A stretch of 37,561 nucleotides of DNA, from assembly GCA_937892395.1 (NCBI GenBank), contig CALAGJ010000187.1, positions 1 to 37,561 of the forward strand. The letters are read 5' to 3'. Under the pieces are notes generated by a model that saw only the letters and a program-made list of their open reading frames with translations, did not search any database and was not told the origin of the DNA. Shown piece by piece: positions 24,928 to 33,331 of the stretch. Each line of letters opens with the position of its first letter. Position 1 is the stretch's first letter. Made by a program: the position numbers and the translations under genes. The stretch is from an uncultured Parafilimonas sp. (GTDB taxonomy: Bacteria; Bacteroidota; Bacteroidia; Chitinophagales; Chitinophagaceae).

Positions 24928-25821
24928 ATGGAAGAAAAAGATTTTAAATTAGATTTTATTGGAATTGGTGCTGGTAAAAGCGGTACTACATGGCTGGCAG
25001 AAATGCTTATGCAACATCCGGATATATATTACCCCGAAGTAAGAAAGGAACTCAACTATTTCAATGAGTTGCTACCGCAAGATTATAAAACATCAAATTC
25101 AGAATATAAAAAAGGGCTTGATTGGTATCATTCGTTTTTCAGCAACAGAAAGACCGGCCAGCTATGTGGGGAAATTACACCATCCTATTTATCCAATGAA
25201 AATGCAGCAAAAGATATTTATGAATATAATAAAGACATAAAAATATTTGCCCTATTGAGGCATCCGGCAGAAAGATCTTTTTCAGAGTATTTGTACAGCG
25301 TACAAAATGGTGTTTCAAGGTATAAAAGTTTTGAAGATGCCATTCAACAAAACCCAAAAAAATATTTAAACACAAGTCTGTATTGTAAAAACCTAAAGCC
25401 TTATTATCAGCTATTTCCAGCTTCCAATATCAAGCTCTTTTTCTTTGATGATTTAAAAAACAATAATTTGAAAATTCTTGAAGATATTTGCCTCTTTCTT
25501 GGGGTAAAGCAGTTTATACCAGAACAAATAGAATTAGAGGTTAATAAGAGCTTACAACCAAAAAATAAGACCATCATCAACATTATTGGCAATGTAAAAA
25601 TGTGGATACATAAAAATAAATTAACCTCTTTACTTTTATTATTGAATAAATCTGGAATACTCAATTTTGCTAAAAAAATTAAAGCAAAAAATTTGGTTTC
25701 ACCCAAAGAAAAACAGGTAATGCGTACAGAAACCAGACTGAAATTATGCGACTATTTCAAGGAAGATATTACAGCGTTAGAAGCACTAACTGGAAAGAAT
25801 TTAAACCAATGGAAATCATAA
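24928..25821 (+). CDS. Sulfotransferase 3 of the cluster
   Basis: The 297-residue product has the PAPS 5' loop IGIGAGKSGTTWLAEML at about 11-27 (Lys17), GEITPSYL at about 86-93 and the 3' motif LLRHPAERSFSEYLY with Arg111 and Ser119. This is the heparan/NDST-like arrangement (KxGTTxL...GExTPxY...RxPxxRxxSxY). The GEITPSYL element is shared with sulfotransferase 1 (GEASTVYL) but not with 2 or 4. It lies 2 bp after the glycosyltransferase and 3 bp before the epimerase gene, clearly in one transcript. Confidence 0.9.
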   Translation: MEEKDFKLDFIGIGAGKSGTTWLAEMLMQHPDIYYPEVRKELNYFNELLPQDYKTSNSEYKKGLDWYHSFFSNRKTGQLCGEITPSYLSNENAAKDIYEYNKDIKIFALLRHPAERSFSEYLYSVQNGVSRYKSFEDAIQQNPKKYLNTSLYCKNLKPYYQLFPASNIKLFFFDDLKNNNLKILEDICLFLGVKQFIPEQIELEVNKSLQPKNKTIINIIGNVKMWIHKNKLTSLLLLLNKSGILNFAKKIKAKNLVSPKEKQVMRTETRLKLCDYFKEDITALEALTGKNLNQWKS

Positions 25822-25824
25822 GAT

Positions 25825-26829
25825 ATGGCAAAAGTTTTTATAACGGGTGGTAGTGGCTTCATCGGTACAAATGCCATCGAGTTTTTTTTAAAAGCAGGAC
25901 ATGAAGTATTTAATTTTGACATGCGTACACCGCAAAATGAAAATCATAATACCTTCTGGAAAAAAGGAAATATAAATAATATTGAGGCATATAAGCAAGC
26001 AGTTTTAAGCTTTGCCCCTGATTACTTTCTTCACTTAGCCGCACGCACCGATTTATTGGAAGAAAATGATCTTGAGAAAGGATATCGTACAAACATTGGA
26101 GGAGTGTCAAATACCATTGAAATACTCAAAGAATGCACATCCGTAAAACGGGTTATTTTTGTGAGCAGCCGAATGGTATGCAGGATTGATTACATACCCG
26201 AGAATTTCGAAGACTATTGCCCACCCAATCTATATGGTGCAAGTAAAGTACTTGGTGAAAAATTGGTGAAGGAATCAGATTTACATTGCGAATGGTGCAT
26301 TGTGCGGCCTACATCCATCTGGGGCCCTTGGTTTGATACGCCCTATATCACCTTTTTCAGAACAATTCTCAAAAACTTTTATTTCCATCCTGGAAAATAC
26401 AATCCGTTGAAATCTTTTGGCTATGTAGAAAACACAGTATATCAATTGTCAAAATTGTTATTTGCCCCTGTTGACAAAATACAAAAAAAGTCTTTTTATC
26501 TTTGTGATTACCCTGCCTTGAATTTAAAAGAATGGTCAGAAATGATCAGGATTGAACTGAATAGTAAGCCCATTAAAACTTACCCCATGTGGCTCCTTAA
26601 AACTGCCGCTCTATTTGGAGATGTTTTATATAAAATTGGTTTCAAAAATCCTCCGATTACAAGTTTTCGACTCAATAATCTCATCACAAATATGGTGTAT
26701 GATACAAAAGAATTAGAGTCTATCTGTGGGCCACTCCCTTACGAGCTTTTATATGGAGTAAAATCTACCGTAAGTTGGATGAAAACAAATAAAAATAGAG
26801 ATAAACTTATGTTACCAAAAGACGAATGA
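25825..26829 (+). CDS. NAD-dependent epimerase/dehydratase (extended SDR)
   Basis: Members of this group convert NDP-sugars for polysaccharide synthesis. The 334-residue product has the Rossmann motif TGGSGFIGTNAIEFF at about 8-22 (GxxGxxG), HLAARTD at about 70-76 and FVSSRMV. The catalytic YxxxK is Tyr137/Lys141 in LYGASKVLGEKL. RPTSIWGPW follows, as in UDP-glucose 4-epimerase and related enzymes. Substrate cannot be assigned. The stop overlaps the flippase start by 4 bp (ATGA). Confidence 0.86.
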   Translation: MAKVFITGGSGFIGTNAIEFFLKAGHEVFNFDMRTPQNENHNTFWKKGNINNIEAYKQAVLSFAPDYFLHLAARTDLLEENDLEKGYRTNIGGVSNTIEILKECTSVKRVIFVSSRMVCRIDYIPENFEDYCPPNLYGASKVLGEKLVKESDLHCEWCIVRPTSIWGPWFDTPYITFFRTILKNFYFHPGKYNPLKSFGYVENTVYQLSKLLFAPVDKIQKKSFYLCDYPALNLKEWSEMIRIELNSKPIKTYPMWLLKTAALFGDVLYKIGFKNPPITSFRLNNLITNMVYDTKELESICGPLPYELLYGVKSTVSWMKTNKNRDKLMLPKDE

Positions 26830-28148
26830 AGCTAAGTATTTTTAAAAATATATTTCAATATCCAAAAATTACTTCTACAAAAGAGTTAATAAGCCATTCT
26901 CTTGTAGCACTTGTTATACGTACAATCGGTGCTGGTGCTGCTTTTGTCATGTCCATAGTTGTATCACGTTATCTTGGAGCTGAGGGTGCAGGCTATCTAT
27001 TTCTGGGCATTACTGTTTCCACACTTATTGCTACATTAGGGAGAGTGGGTGCAGACCTGAGTGTTTTAAAATATATTAGTATTTACTCCTCCAAAAATGA
27101 GTGGCCAATGATTGCTGCTATTCTCAAAGTTCTATTGGAATGGACCTACATACCAACACTTATTTTATCCATATTCATTTGCTGTCTATCACAACCAATA
27201 GCTACTCAAATATTTCATAAACCAGCCTTTCAATGGCCTCTTTTTTGGACGTCTTTGTCCATGCCATTTTTTGCCGGATACAATGTTTATGGAATGGCTT
27301 TGCAAGCAATAAAAAAAGTGATATTTTCAGTGAGTGGACTAAGGGTACTTACCCCGATATTTTTAATATTGTTTTTCCTAATCCTAAAGCCTGAAAATGC
27401 AAACACCAGCAGCTTCTATTATTTCTTAGCAACAGTACTCAATTTTATTATTTGTATATACTGGTGGAAGAAATCAACTCCAACAATCAGTGAGAAAATT
27501 GTAGCAGATACATCAACACTGTGGAATACCAGTAAAGAATTTTGGATTGTAGCTGCAATGCAGCAATTAGTGCTGTGGAGTGGGCAATTTGTAGCAGGTA
27601 TTTTTGTTCATGATCCAGCTCAAATAGCCCAGCTTGCAGTAGCCAGAAATACTGCCTCCCTAATTACCTTTATCCTGCAAGCAGTCAACAATGTAAGCGC
27701 ACCAAGATTTGCAACTATGGCTGAAGCAGGAAACATGAATGAATTAAAAAGTTATGCAAAAAAAAGCACAAGACTTATGACGATAGTAGCGTTGCCAATT
27801 ACTCTACTCTTATGCATATTTCCAAAATTTATTTTAAGTTTATTTGGAAATGATTTTGAAGATGGAATTTATTTCTTGATCATTATTTCAATCGGACAGT
27901 TTATAAATGTTTCAACCGGTTCAGTAGCCTATTTACTCTCAATGTGTGGGCATGAAAAGCAATTGCGAAATTCACGTATTGTCAGTGGCATTGCATCAAT
28001 AATTTTAGCATTGATTTTAACACCATTATTAGGTGCTTTAGGGTCTGCCATTTCAACAGCAGCAGCATTAATTATTTCTAACCTTATGGCTTTGTATTTA
28101 GTAAAAAAGCATCTCGGATTTAGTACTATGAGCATGTTAGGAAAATAA
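26826..28148 (+). CDS. Polysaccharide flippase, Wzx/PST type
   Basis: Wzx flippases move undecaprenyl-linked repeat units across the inner membrane. The 440-residue product is hydrophobic with about 12 predicted segments. It opens with IRTIGAGAAFVMSIVVSRYL and GAEGAGYLFLGITV, the usual Wzx N-terminal signature (xRxLGxxxxF...LGxxxxGxYxL). Late segments include GNDFEDGIYFLIIISIGQFI. No MurJ- or MATE-specific features are seen. It sits between the epimerase (4-bp overlap) and the fourth sulfotransferase (5 bp). Confidence 0.87.
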   Translation: MKLSIFKNIFQYPKITSTKELISHSLVALVIRTIGAGAAFVMSIVVSRYLGAEGAGYLFLGITVSTLIATLGRVGADLSVLKYISIYSSKNEWPMIAAILKVLLEWTYIPTLILSIFICCLSQPIATQIFHKPAFQWPLFWTSLSMPFFAGYNVYGMALQAIKKVIFSVSGLRVLTPIFLILFFLILKPENANTSSFYYFLATVLNFIICIYWWKKSTPTISEKIVADTSTLWNTSKEFWIVAAMQQLVLWSGQFVAGIFVHDPAQIAQLAVARNTASLITFILQAVNNVSAPRFATMAEAGNMNELKSYAKKSTRLMTIVALPITLLLCIFPKFILSLFGNDFEDGIYFLIIISIGQFINVSTGSVAYLLSMCGHEKQLRNSRIVSGIASIILALILTPLLGALGSAISTAAALIISNLMALYLVKKHLGFSTMSMLGK

Positions 28149-28153
28149 AAAAA

Positions 28154-29023
28154 ATGAACCAAAAAATTATTTTAATAGTAGGCATGGCAAGAAGTGGCAC
28201 CACATTAGTATCACATATACTTGGTAGTATGCCAGATGTGCACATTGAAGTAGAACCGCATGCATTGTGGAAGAGTGGAAATTATCTACATCTAAGCGAC
28301 GAAGAGTATAAAGTAAACAATAGCATAGCTAGTCATATTAGAAATAAAATTGTAAATGCTGCAAGAGGAAAAAACATTGTAGAAAAATCTCCCATCAATT
28401 GCCTAAGACCTCAGCTTGTACATGCCGTTTTTCCTGATGCAAAAATAGTGTACATAGAAAGAGATGCTGTACGATGCATAAATAGTAATTATAAAAGGTC
28501 GCTAAAAAATGATTCTTTTAAACCATCTATTACATTAAAAAAATATTTCATTTACACAGGCACAAAAGATTTGGATGGCGCCATAAGCAATAGAAAACTT
28601 TTTCAGCAAATCAGATTTTCAGATATCTTGCCATTTACTATATATTCTTTCTATATGCTCTGGCAAAGACAGGTAAAAAAATGCCTACCCTTCGGGCCAA
28701 AAGTCAAAAATTTTGCGGCTATAACTAAGGAAAAAGGTTTGCTATATTTCCATACTCTTGTCTATAAAAAATCTCTGTTGTACAAAAAGGAATACCAGGC
28801 ACTTTATGCCAAACAAATGGAAGTTTTTTCAATGGAGAAAATAATGAATGACCCTTTGGAAACAGAGCGCCTTATAGCTTTTACTGGATTGCCCTGCCCT
28901 CCGGGAACTATTGAAAAAATCTTATTGACCTTAGATAAAGAAAGAGTGGAAGCAGCAGTACAAAAGTCAGCTGTTGATGATGAAATTAGAAGCTTATTGT
29001 CAAGTATTGAAATCAACGATTAG
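28154..29023 (+). CDS. Sulfotransferase 4 of the cluster (Sulfotransfer_3-like)
   Basis: The 289-residue product has the PAPS 5' loop LIVGMARSGTTLVSHIL at about 7-23, in the R-S-G-T-T form of the Sulfotransfer_3 group. VEKSPINCLR follows at about 78-87, and then the 3'-phosphate region IVYIERDAVRCINSNY (Arg103, Ser111). It is more distant from the other three than they are from each other, so it probably acts on a different position or acceptor. It is the last gene of the operon. Its stop TAG overlaps the cdsA stop on the other strand. Confidence 0.85.
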   Translation: MNQKIILIVGMARSGTTLVSHILGSMPDVHIEVEPHALWKSGNYLHLSDEEYKVNNSIASHIRNKIVNAARGKNIVEKSPINCLRPQLVHAVFPDAKIVYIERDAVRCINSNYKRSLKNDSFKPSITLKKYFIYTGTKDLDGAISNRKLFQQIRFSDILPFTIYSFYMLWQRQVKKCLPFGPKVKNFAAITKEKGLLYFHTLVYKKSLLYKKEYQALYAKQMEVFSMEKIMNDPLETERLIAFTGLPCPPGTIEKILLTLDKERVEAAVQKSAVDDEIRSLLSSIEIND

Positions 29024-29898
29024 GCAGCCAGCAGCTTCACAAATAACCATACAAAAACTGTAGCCACCAGCAAACTGTCGAAGCGATCTAAAAACCCCCC
29101 ATGACCAGGCATGATGGTACCACTGTCTTTTATGTTTGCCATTCTTTTTAGTTTACTTTCTAACAAATCTCCCAAAGTACCCATAACTGCGGCAATGGTA
29201 GCAATACCTGCAGCTGCAAATGCTTCTACATGAAATAAATTTACCGCAAGCAGACTCACCGTTATTATGGCCAATATGGCTCCGCCAATTGTACCTTCCC
29301 ATGTTTTTTTAGGTGATATGCTTGATAGTGGAGTTTTTCCAAAAAAGGATCCTGTAATGTATGCCATTGTATCATTGATCCATAATGAGGCTATAAGCAA
29401 AACCGGCACTAACCAACCGAAATCTATCGATACCAATACTTGAGGATATGATAACAGTGTGCGCCTTAAATCAATCATTAATCCAAGTGATAATGATATA
29501 TATACTAACCCTCCCAAAGAATAAGCTAATGGAACTAAATTGAAATTTTTATTGAGCAAGAACTCCGCAATGGGTATGGCCGGAACCAAAATCATTATGA
29601 GCCATAAACCACACGCACTTACCTGAATGGACCCAATTGCATACAGCCCTCCTGCACACCAAAGCATAAATGACCAACCCAGTAAGGGAATACCAAATTG
29701 ATGAATTACAGACACCTGACTATATGGGGTATAAATTTTTTTAAATATCTGTTGCAACTCATACCAGCACCCAAAATGTATGATAGAAAATAGTATTAAA
29801 AATGTCCACTGATTTATCAATAGACCACCAAGCATGATAACCACAAAAACAATAGCAGTTATGCTTCTGGTTTTAAACACTTCCTGATTTAAAGCCAT
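29020..29898 (-). CDS. cdsA: Phosphatidate cytidylyltransferase
   Basis: CdsA makes CDP-diacylglycerol from phosphatidic acid and CTP, the branch point of phospholipid synthesis, in the inner membrane. The 292-residue product has about eight membrane segments and the complete family signature near the C-terminus: MGTLGDLLESKLKRMANIKD, then SGTIMPGHGGFLDRFDS. The middle has WINDTMAYITGSFFGK and SPKKTWEGTIGG, the other catalytic block. The start MALNQEVFKTRS fits. It converges with the polysaccharide operon with a shared stop region and no visible terminator between them. Confidence 0.96.
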   Translation of the reverse strand: MALNQEVFKTRSITAIVFVVIMLGGLLINQWTFLILFSIIHFGCWYELQQIFKKIYTPYSQVSVIHQFGIPLLGWSFMLWCAGGLYAIGSIQVSACGLWLIMILVPAIPIAEFLLNKNFNLVPLAYSLGGLVYISLSLGLMIDLRRTLLSYPQVLVSIDFGWLVPVLLIASLWINDTMAYITGSFFGKTPLSSISPKKTWEGTIGGAILAIITVSLLAVNLFHVEAFAAAGIATIAAVMGTLGDLLESKLKRMANIKDSGTIMPGHGGFLDRFDSLLVATVFVWLFVKLLAA

Positions 29899-29951
29899 AT
29901 CTTCATTTATTCAAATGTAGGATGATTCATTGTTAGCGATAAAAAACAAAT

Positions 29952-29985
29952 AAAAAAAACCTGTTCATCCATGAGATAAACAGGT
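29952..29985 (-). terminator. Rho-independent terminator of prc
   Basis: Read on the minus strand: ACCTGTTTATCT, loop CAT, GGATGAACAGGT (12 pairs, two of them G-T), followed by TTTTTTT. It is 40 bp after the prc stop. Confidence 0.88.
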
Positions 29986-30024
29986 AAGTCATATAGTGAA
30001 ATAGAAAAAATTCTAATGCTGATA

Positions 30025-32118
30025 TTACATTTTTAATTTTGCTGTAATATCCACCGCCTGATCTATATAAACATCTCTTTGTACTCTTTTCAACCAATCT
30101 AAATAGCGATCTCCTTTTGTTTTGTCTGCATTATTATAATACTTTTCATAATCTACTTGCGGAGGTACAATAGTTAATGGAGTAGTAAGGTTTGTAAGAT
30201 TGTCATTCTGCTGTAACGTCCTGCGTGTAAGCACTTGCGCTGCCTTAAAACTGTCTATATTCAAGTTATATACACGATTGCCATTTTCCTGAAGCCAGTT
30301 GATATTATTCTTGAGCAAAGTAAAATTCGGATTTGTTTGCACAGCTGCATTAGATTCTTGAATGATAGCAAGCATATTTGGCGTAGTAATAAAAGGACTA
30401 TATTTTGCTTTTTCAATTTGATCCCAAGGTAAGGCAGACGCCCTGTCTTTTTCCCTTAATTTTAGATAATCATAAGCATCTGGCAGGGCCACATCTGGCG
30501 TTACTCCTTTTAACTGTGTACTGCCTCCATTTATTCTATAAAATTTTTCAAAAGTAATTTTCAAACTACCATATTCTGTCTGTCCGGTATTGTAATCAAC
30601 CTTACCTAAAGGTATTGGTCTTTGTACCGTTCCTTTACCATAAGTAGCACTGCCTACAATGATTCCTCTGCCATAATCTTGTATAGCAGCTGCAAATATT
30701 TCTGAGGCTGATGCACTAAATTCATTGACCATAACAGTAAGTGGACCATCATATAAAATAGATTCATCCCTATCATTTAAAATGTTTGCTTTACTGTCTT
30801 TGTCAGACACTTGTACAACAGGTCCACTTTTTATAAAAAGACCAACCATTTGTACTACTTCGTTTAGGGAACCTCCACCATTGTTGCGCAGATCCATGAT
30901 AATGCCAGCTACATTTTCTTTTTTGAGTTTTACAATTTCCTTTGCTACATCCTGAGAACATTTATTGCCATCTGGCCTATCATAGTCAGCATAAAATTCG
31001 GGCAAATAAATATAGCCGGTTTTTACACCATTTTTTGTGATGACTGCACTACGTGCAAATTGCTCATCCTGTACAATTTCATCTCTGATAATGGTTACAA
31101 TTTTTGTACTACCATCAGGACTACGCATGGTAAGTCTTACCTCTGTACCCTTACCGCCTCTTATAAGTTTTACAGCATCCGTTACTGCATATCCCCTTAC
31201 ATCTACTGGTTCATTTTTGCCTTGGGCTACTTTTATTATTTCGTCATTTACTAATACGTCACCACTTTTCCATGCCGGGCTTCCTGTCATTAAACTGGCT
31301 ATTTTGATAGCTCCATCATCATCCTTCAATTGTGCACCAATGCCATAAAATCTACCGGTCATTTCTTCATCAAAAGCCCTTTTCTCAATAGGTGGAAAAT
31401 ATTCTGTATGTGGATCCATTAGATTAACAATGACATTCACATAGGCATTAAACTGTTCCTGCTCATTAAACACTAACTTTTGTCTGTTGTAATTCCTATC
31501 TAAAGTTTGCATCAACTTTCTGTTGGCCTCATCCTTTAATTGCGCATCAGGCTTATCAAAAGCGGTATCACCTTTATTTTTTTCTTTTTGCTCTAAGAGA
31601 TCTACATATCTGTCTAATGCAGAATATTTTAATCGTTTTCTCCAATTTTCCTTTCTTGCAGCAGCTGAGTTAGCGTATTGCTCTTTTTCATCCTCAAAGC
31701 TTACGGATTCATTTACGGTATAATCAAATGGCTGGGAGAGAATTTGTCTGTAGTCAGCAATTACTTCATCCATGCGCATAAAATAAATTTGTGCAGCCTT
31801 TTTATAAAATTGAATAGGCTCACCTTTCATTTCATCATCTAATTTATTTTTATAGGCAGCTAACGCTGTAATATCTTCCTGTAGTAAAATATCTTTATCA
31901 GGATTTAATACCTCCAAATAGTCCTGAAAGACTTTAGCAGAAAATGCATCATCAATCTTATGTGGACTATAATGTTTTGCTTCTATAATTTGTGTAATAG
32001 CAGTCAGTAATACCTGATCTTTTGTGGCTGGTGGTCTTTGCAACTCCTTAAAGGCAAATACAACAAATATGACAGCACTCAAAAAAAATGTTAGCAGTGC
32101 AACTTTTAAAATACGCAT
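30025..32118 (-). CDS. prc: Tail-specific carboxy-terminal protease (Prc/Tsp, S41A)
   Basis: Prc degrades periplasmic proteins by their C-termini and helps control murein enzymes. The 697-residue product has a membrane anchor or signal near the N-terminus (MRILKVALLTFFLSAVIFVV), a helical N-terminal region, and a PDZ domain (FYGIGAQLKDDDGAIKIASL, SGDVLVNDEIIKV). The S41 peptidase domain has catalytic Ser470 in FSASASEIF and Lys495 in SATYGKGTVQ, spaced 25 residues apart as in E. coli Tsp. The long C-terminal extension is typical of Tsp. The TTG at 32142 is rejected as start because it lies within the promoter -7 box. ATG 32118 is used. Confidence 0.95.
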   Translation of the reverse strand: MRILKVALLTFFLSAVIFVVFAFKELQRPPATKDQVLLTAITQIIEAKHYSPHKIDDAFSAKVFQDYLEVLNPDKDILLQEDITALAAYKNKLDDEMKGEPIQFYKKAAQIYFMRMDEVIADYRQILSQPFDYTVNESVSFEDEKEQYANSAAARKENWRKRLKYSALDRYVDLLEQKEKNKGDTAFDKPDAQLKDEANRKLMQTLDRNYNRQKLVFNEQEQFNAYVNVIVNLMDPHTEYFPPIEKRAFDEEMTGRFYGIGAQLKDDDGAIKIASLMTGSPAWKSGDVLVNDEIIKVAQGKNEPVDVRGYAVTDAVKLIRGGKGTEVRLTMRSPDGSTKIVTIIRDEIVQDEQFARSAVITKNGVKTGYIYLPEFYADYDRPDGNKCSQDVAKEIVKLKKENVAGIIMDLRNNGGGSLNEVVQMVGLFIKSGPVVQVSDKDSKANILNDRDESILYDGPLTVMVNEFSASASEIFAAAIQDYGRGIIVGSATYGKGTVQRPIPLGKVDYNTGQTEYGSLKITFEKFYRINGGSTQLKGVTPDVALPDAYDYLKLREKDRASALPWDQIEKAKYSPFITTPNMLAIIQESNAAVQTNPNFTLLKNNINWLQENGNRVYNLNIDSFKAAQVLTRRTLQQNDNLTNLTTPLTIVPPQVDYEKYYNNADKTKGDRYLDWLKRVQRDVYIDQAVDITAKLKM

Positions 32119-32139
32119 ATATCTGTTTCTTAATATTTT

Positions 32140-32169
32140 CAAAAATAATCAATTGGATGTGCTGTGCAA
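32140..32169 (-). promoter_or_regulatory. prc promoter
   Basis: TTG (32169-32167), exactly 19 bp, TATTTTTG (32147-32140) on the minus strand, 21 bp before the ATG at 32118. It is the best match to the Bacteroidota consensus in the window. Confidence 0.7.
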
Positions 32170-32296
32170 CTTACGAATGATATTTAACAGCAATAAAACG
32201 ACTTGCTTTTCATTTTATTATTTAAACGGTCGGTAAGCTACTCCACAGTACATCAATTAAAAAAAGAGCATGAATTAGCCCATAGTAAAGCGTGAA

Positions 32297-33292
32297 CTAT
32301 ACAGTGTCGTACGCCCATTTTATCCAAATAGCACCCCAAGTAAATCCGCCTCCAAATGCAGAAAGAATGATATTATCTCCTTTCTTCAATTGCTTTTCCC
32401 ATTCCCACAAGCATAATGGTAATGTGCCGGATGTAGTGTTGCCATATTTTTCAATATTGATCATCACTTTTTCATGTGGCAAACCCATTCTTTTTTGTGT
32501 AGCATCTATTATACGGAGGTTTGCTTGGTGTGGCACAAGCCAAGCCACATCTTCCGATGAAAGATTATTCTTTTCCATCAATTCTGCACTTACATCAGCC
32601 ATATTTACAACTGCATACTTGAATACCGTTTTCCCTTCCTGATAAATATAATGTTCTTTTGCCAAAACAGTTTCTACCGTAGCTGGTTTTAGGGATCCAC
32701 CCGCCTTCATATTTAGATAATGTCTGCCTTCTCCATCGGTTCTGAGAATGCTATCCATAATGCCAAAGCTTTCTTCTGTAGGCTCAAGTAAAACAGCACC
32801 ACAACCATCACCGAAAATAATACAGGTGGCACGGTCTGTATAATCAACTATGGCACTCATTTTATCGACTCCTACTACAATCACTTTTTTATATCTGGCA
32901 CTTTCTATAAATGCGGCACCAGTAGAAAGTGCAAATAAAAATCCACTACATGCAGCACCAATATCGTAGCTAAAACTATTCTTGGCACCCACTTTATCTG
33001 CTATGATATTTGCGGTAGCAGGAAATACCATATCAGGGGTAACGGTAGCACATATTATACAGTCAATGTCTAATGGGTCAATATTTCTTTTCTCTAAAAT
33101 TTGAAGTATTGCTGGCACAGCCATATCACTACTTCCCTTTCCATCTTCCAGTATTCTTCTTTCGTCTATGCCTGTTCGTTCTTTAATCCAAGCATCGGTA
33201 GTATCTACCATTGTTTCCAGATCCTTGTTCGAAAGTATTTTTTCTGGTACATAACCACCTACAGCTGTTATAGCAGCTCTTAGTTTGTTCAT
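32297..33292 (-). CDS. fabH: 3-oxoacyl-ACP synthase III
   Basis: FabH condenses acetyl- or branched acyl-CoA with malonyl-ACP to start fatty acid synthesis. The product is 331 residues, the usual length. The catalytic triad is visible: Cys115 in DIGAACSGFLFAL, His255 in LVPHQANLRII, and Asn in YGNTTSGTLPL. It ends SAFGGGFTWGAIWIKW, the family C-terminus. GTG at 33298 is in frame two codons upstream. The ATG at 33292 is preferred. A TATTTTTG box lies at 33317-33310, about 17 bp before it, with no clear TTG partner. Confidence 0.95.
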   Translation of the reverse strand: MNKLRAAITAVGGYVPEKILSNKDLETMVDTTDAWIKERTGIDERRILEDGKGSSDMAVPAILQILEKRNIDPLDIDCIICATVTPDMVFPATANIIADKVGAKNSFSYDIGAACSGFLFALSTGAAFIESARYKKVIVVGVDKMSAIVDYTDRATCIIFGDGCGAVLLEPTEESFGIMDSILRTDGEGRHYLNMKAGGSLKPATVETVLAKEHYIYQEGKTVFKYAVVNMADVSAELMEKNNLSSEDVAWLVPHQANLRIIDATQKRMGLPHEKVMINIEKYGNTTSGTLPLCLWEWEKQLKKGDNIILSAFGGGFTWGAIWIKWAYDTV

Positions 33293-33309
33293 CTGCACTT
33301 ATTTGCGGT

Positions 33310-33317
33310 CAAAAATA
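33310..33317 (-). promoter_or_regulatory. -7 box upstream of fabH
   Basis: TATTTTTG on the minus strand, 17 bp from the ATG. The AT-rich upstream sequence has T-runs but no TTG at 17-20 bp. Confidence 0.35.
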
Positions 33318-33331
33318 TTGTTTTTAAAAAT

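Noticed and set aside
11361..29023. comB as a member of a sulfur pathway serving the sulfated polymer
   Set aside because: It is over 4 kb away, on the other strand, and bacterial ComB homologues have no proven link to PAPS or polysaccharide sulfation.
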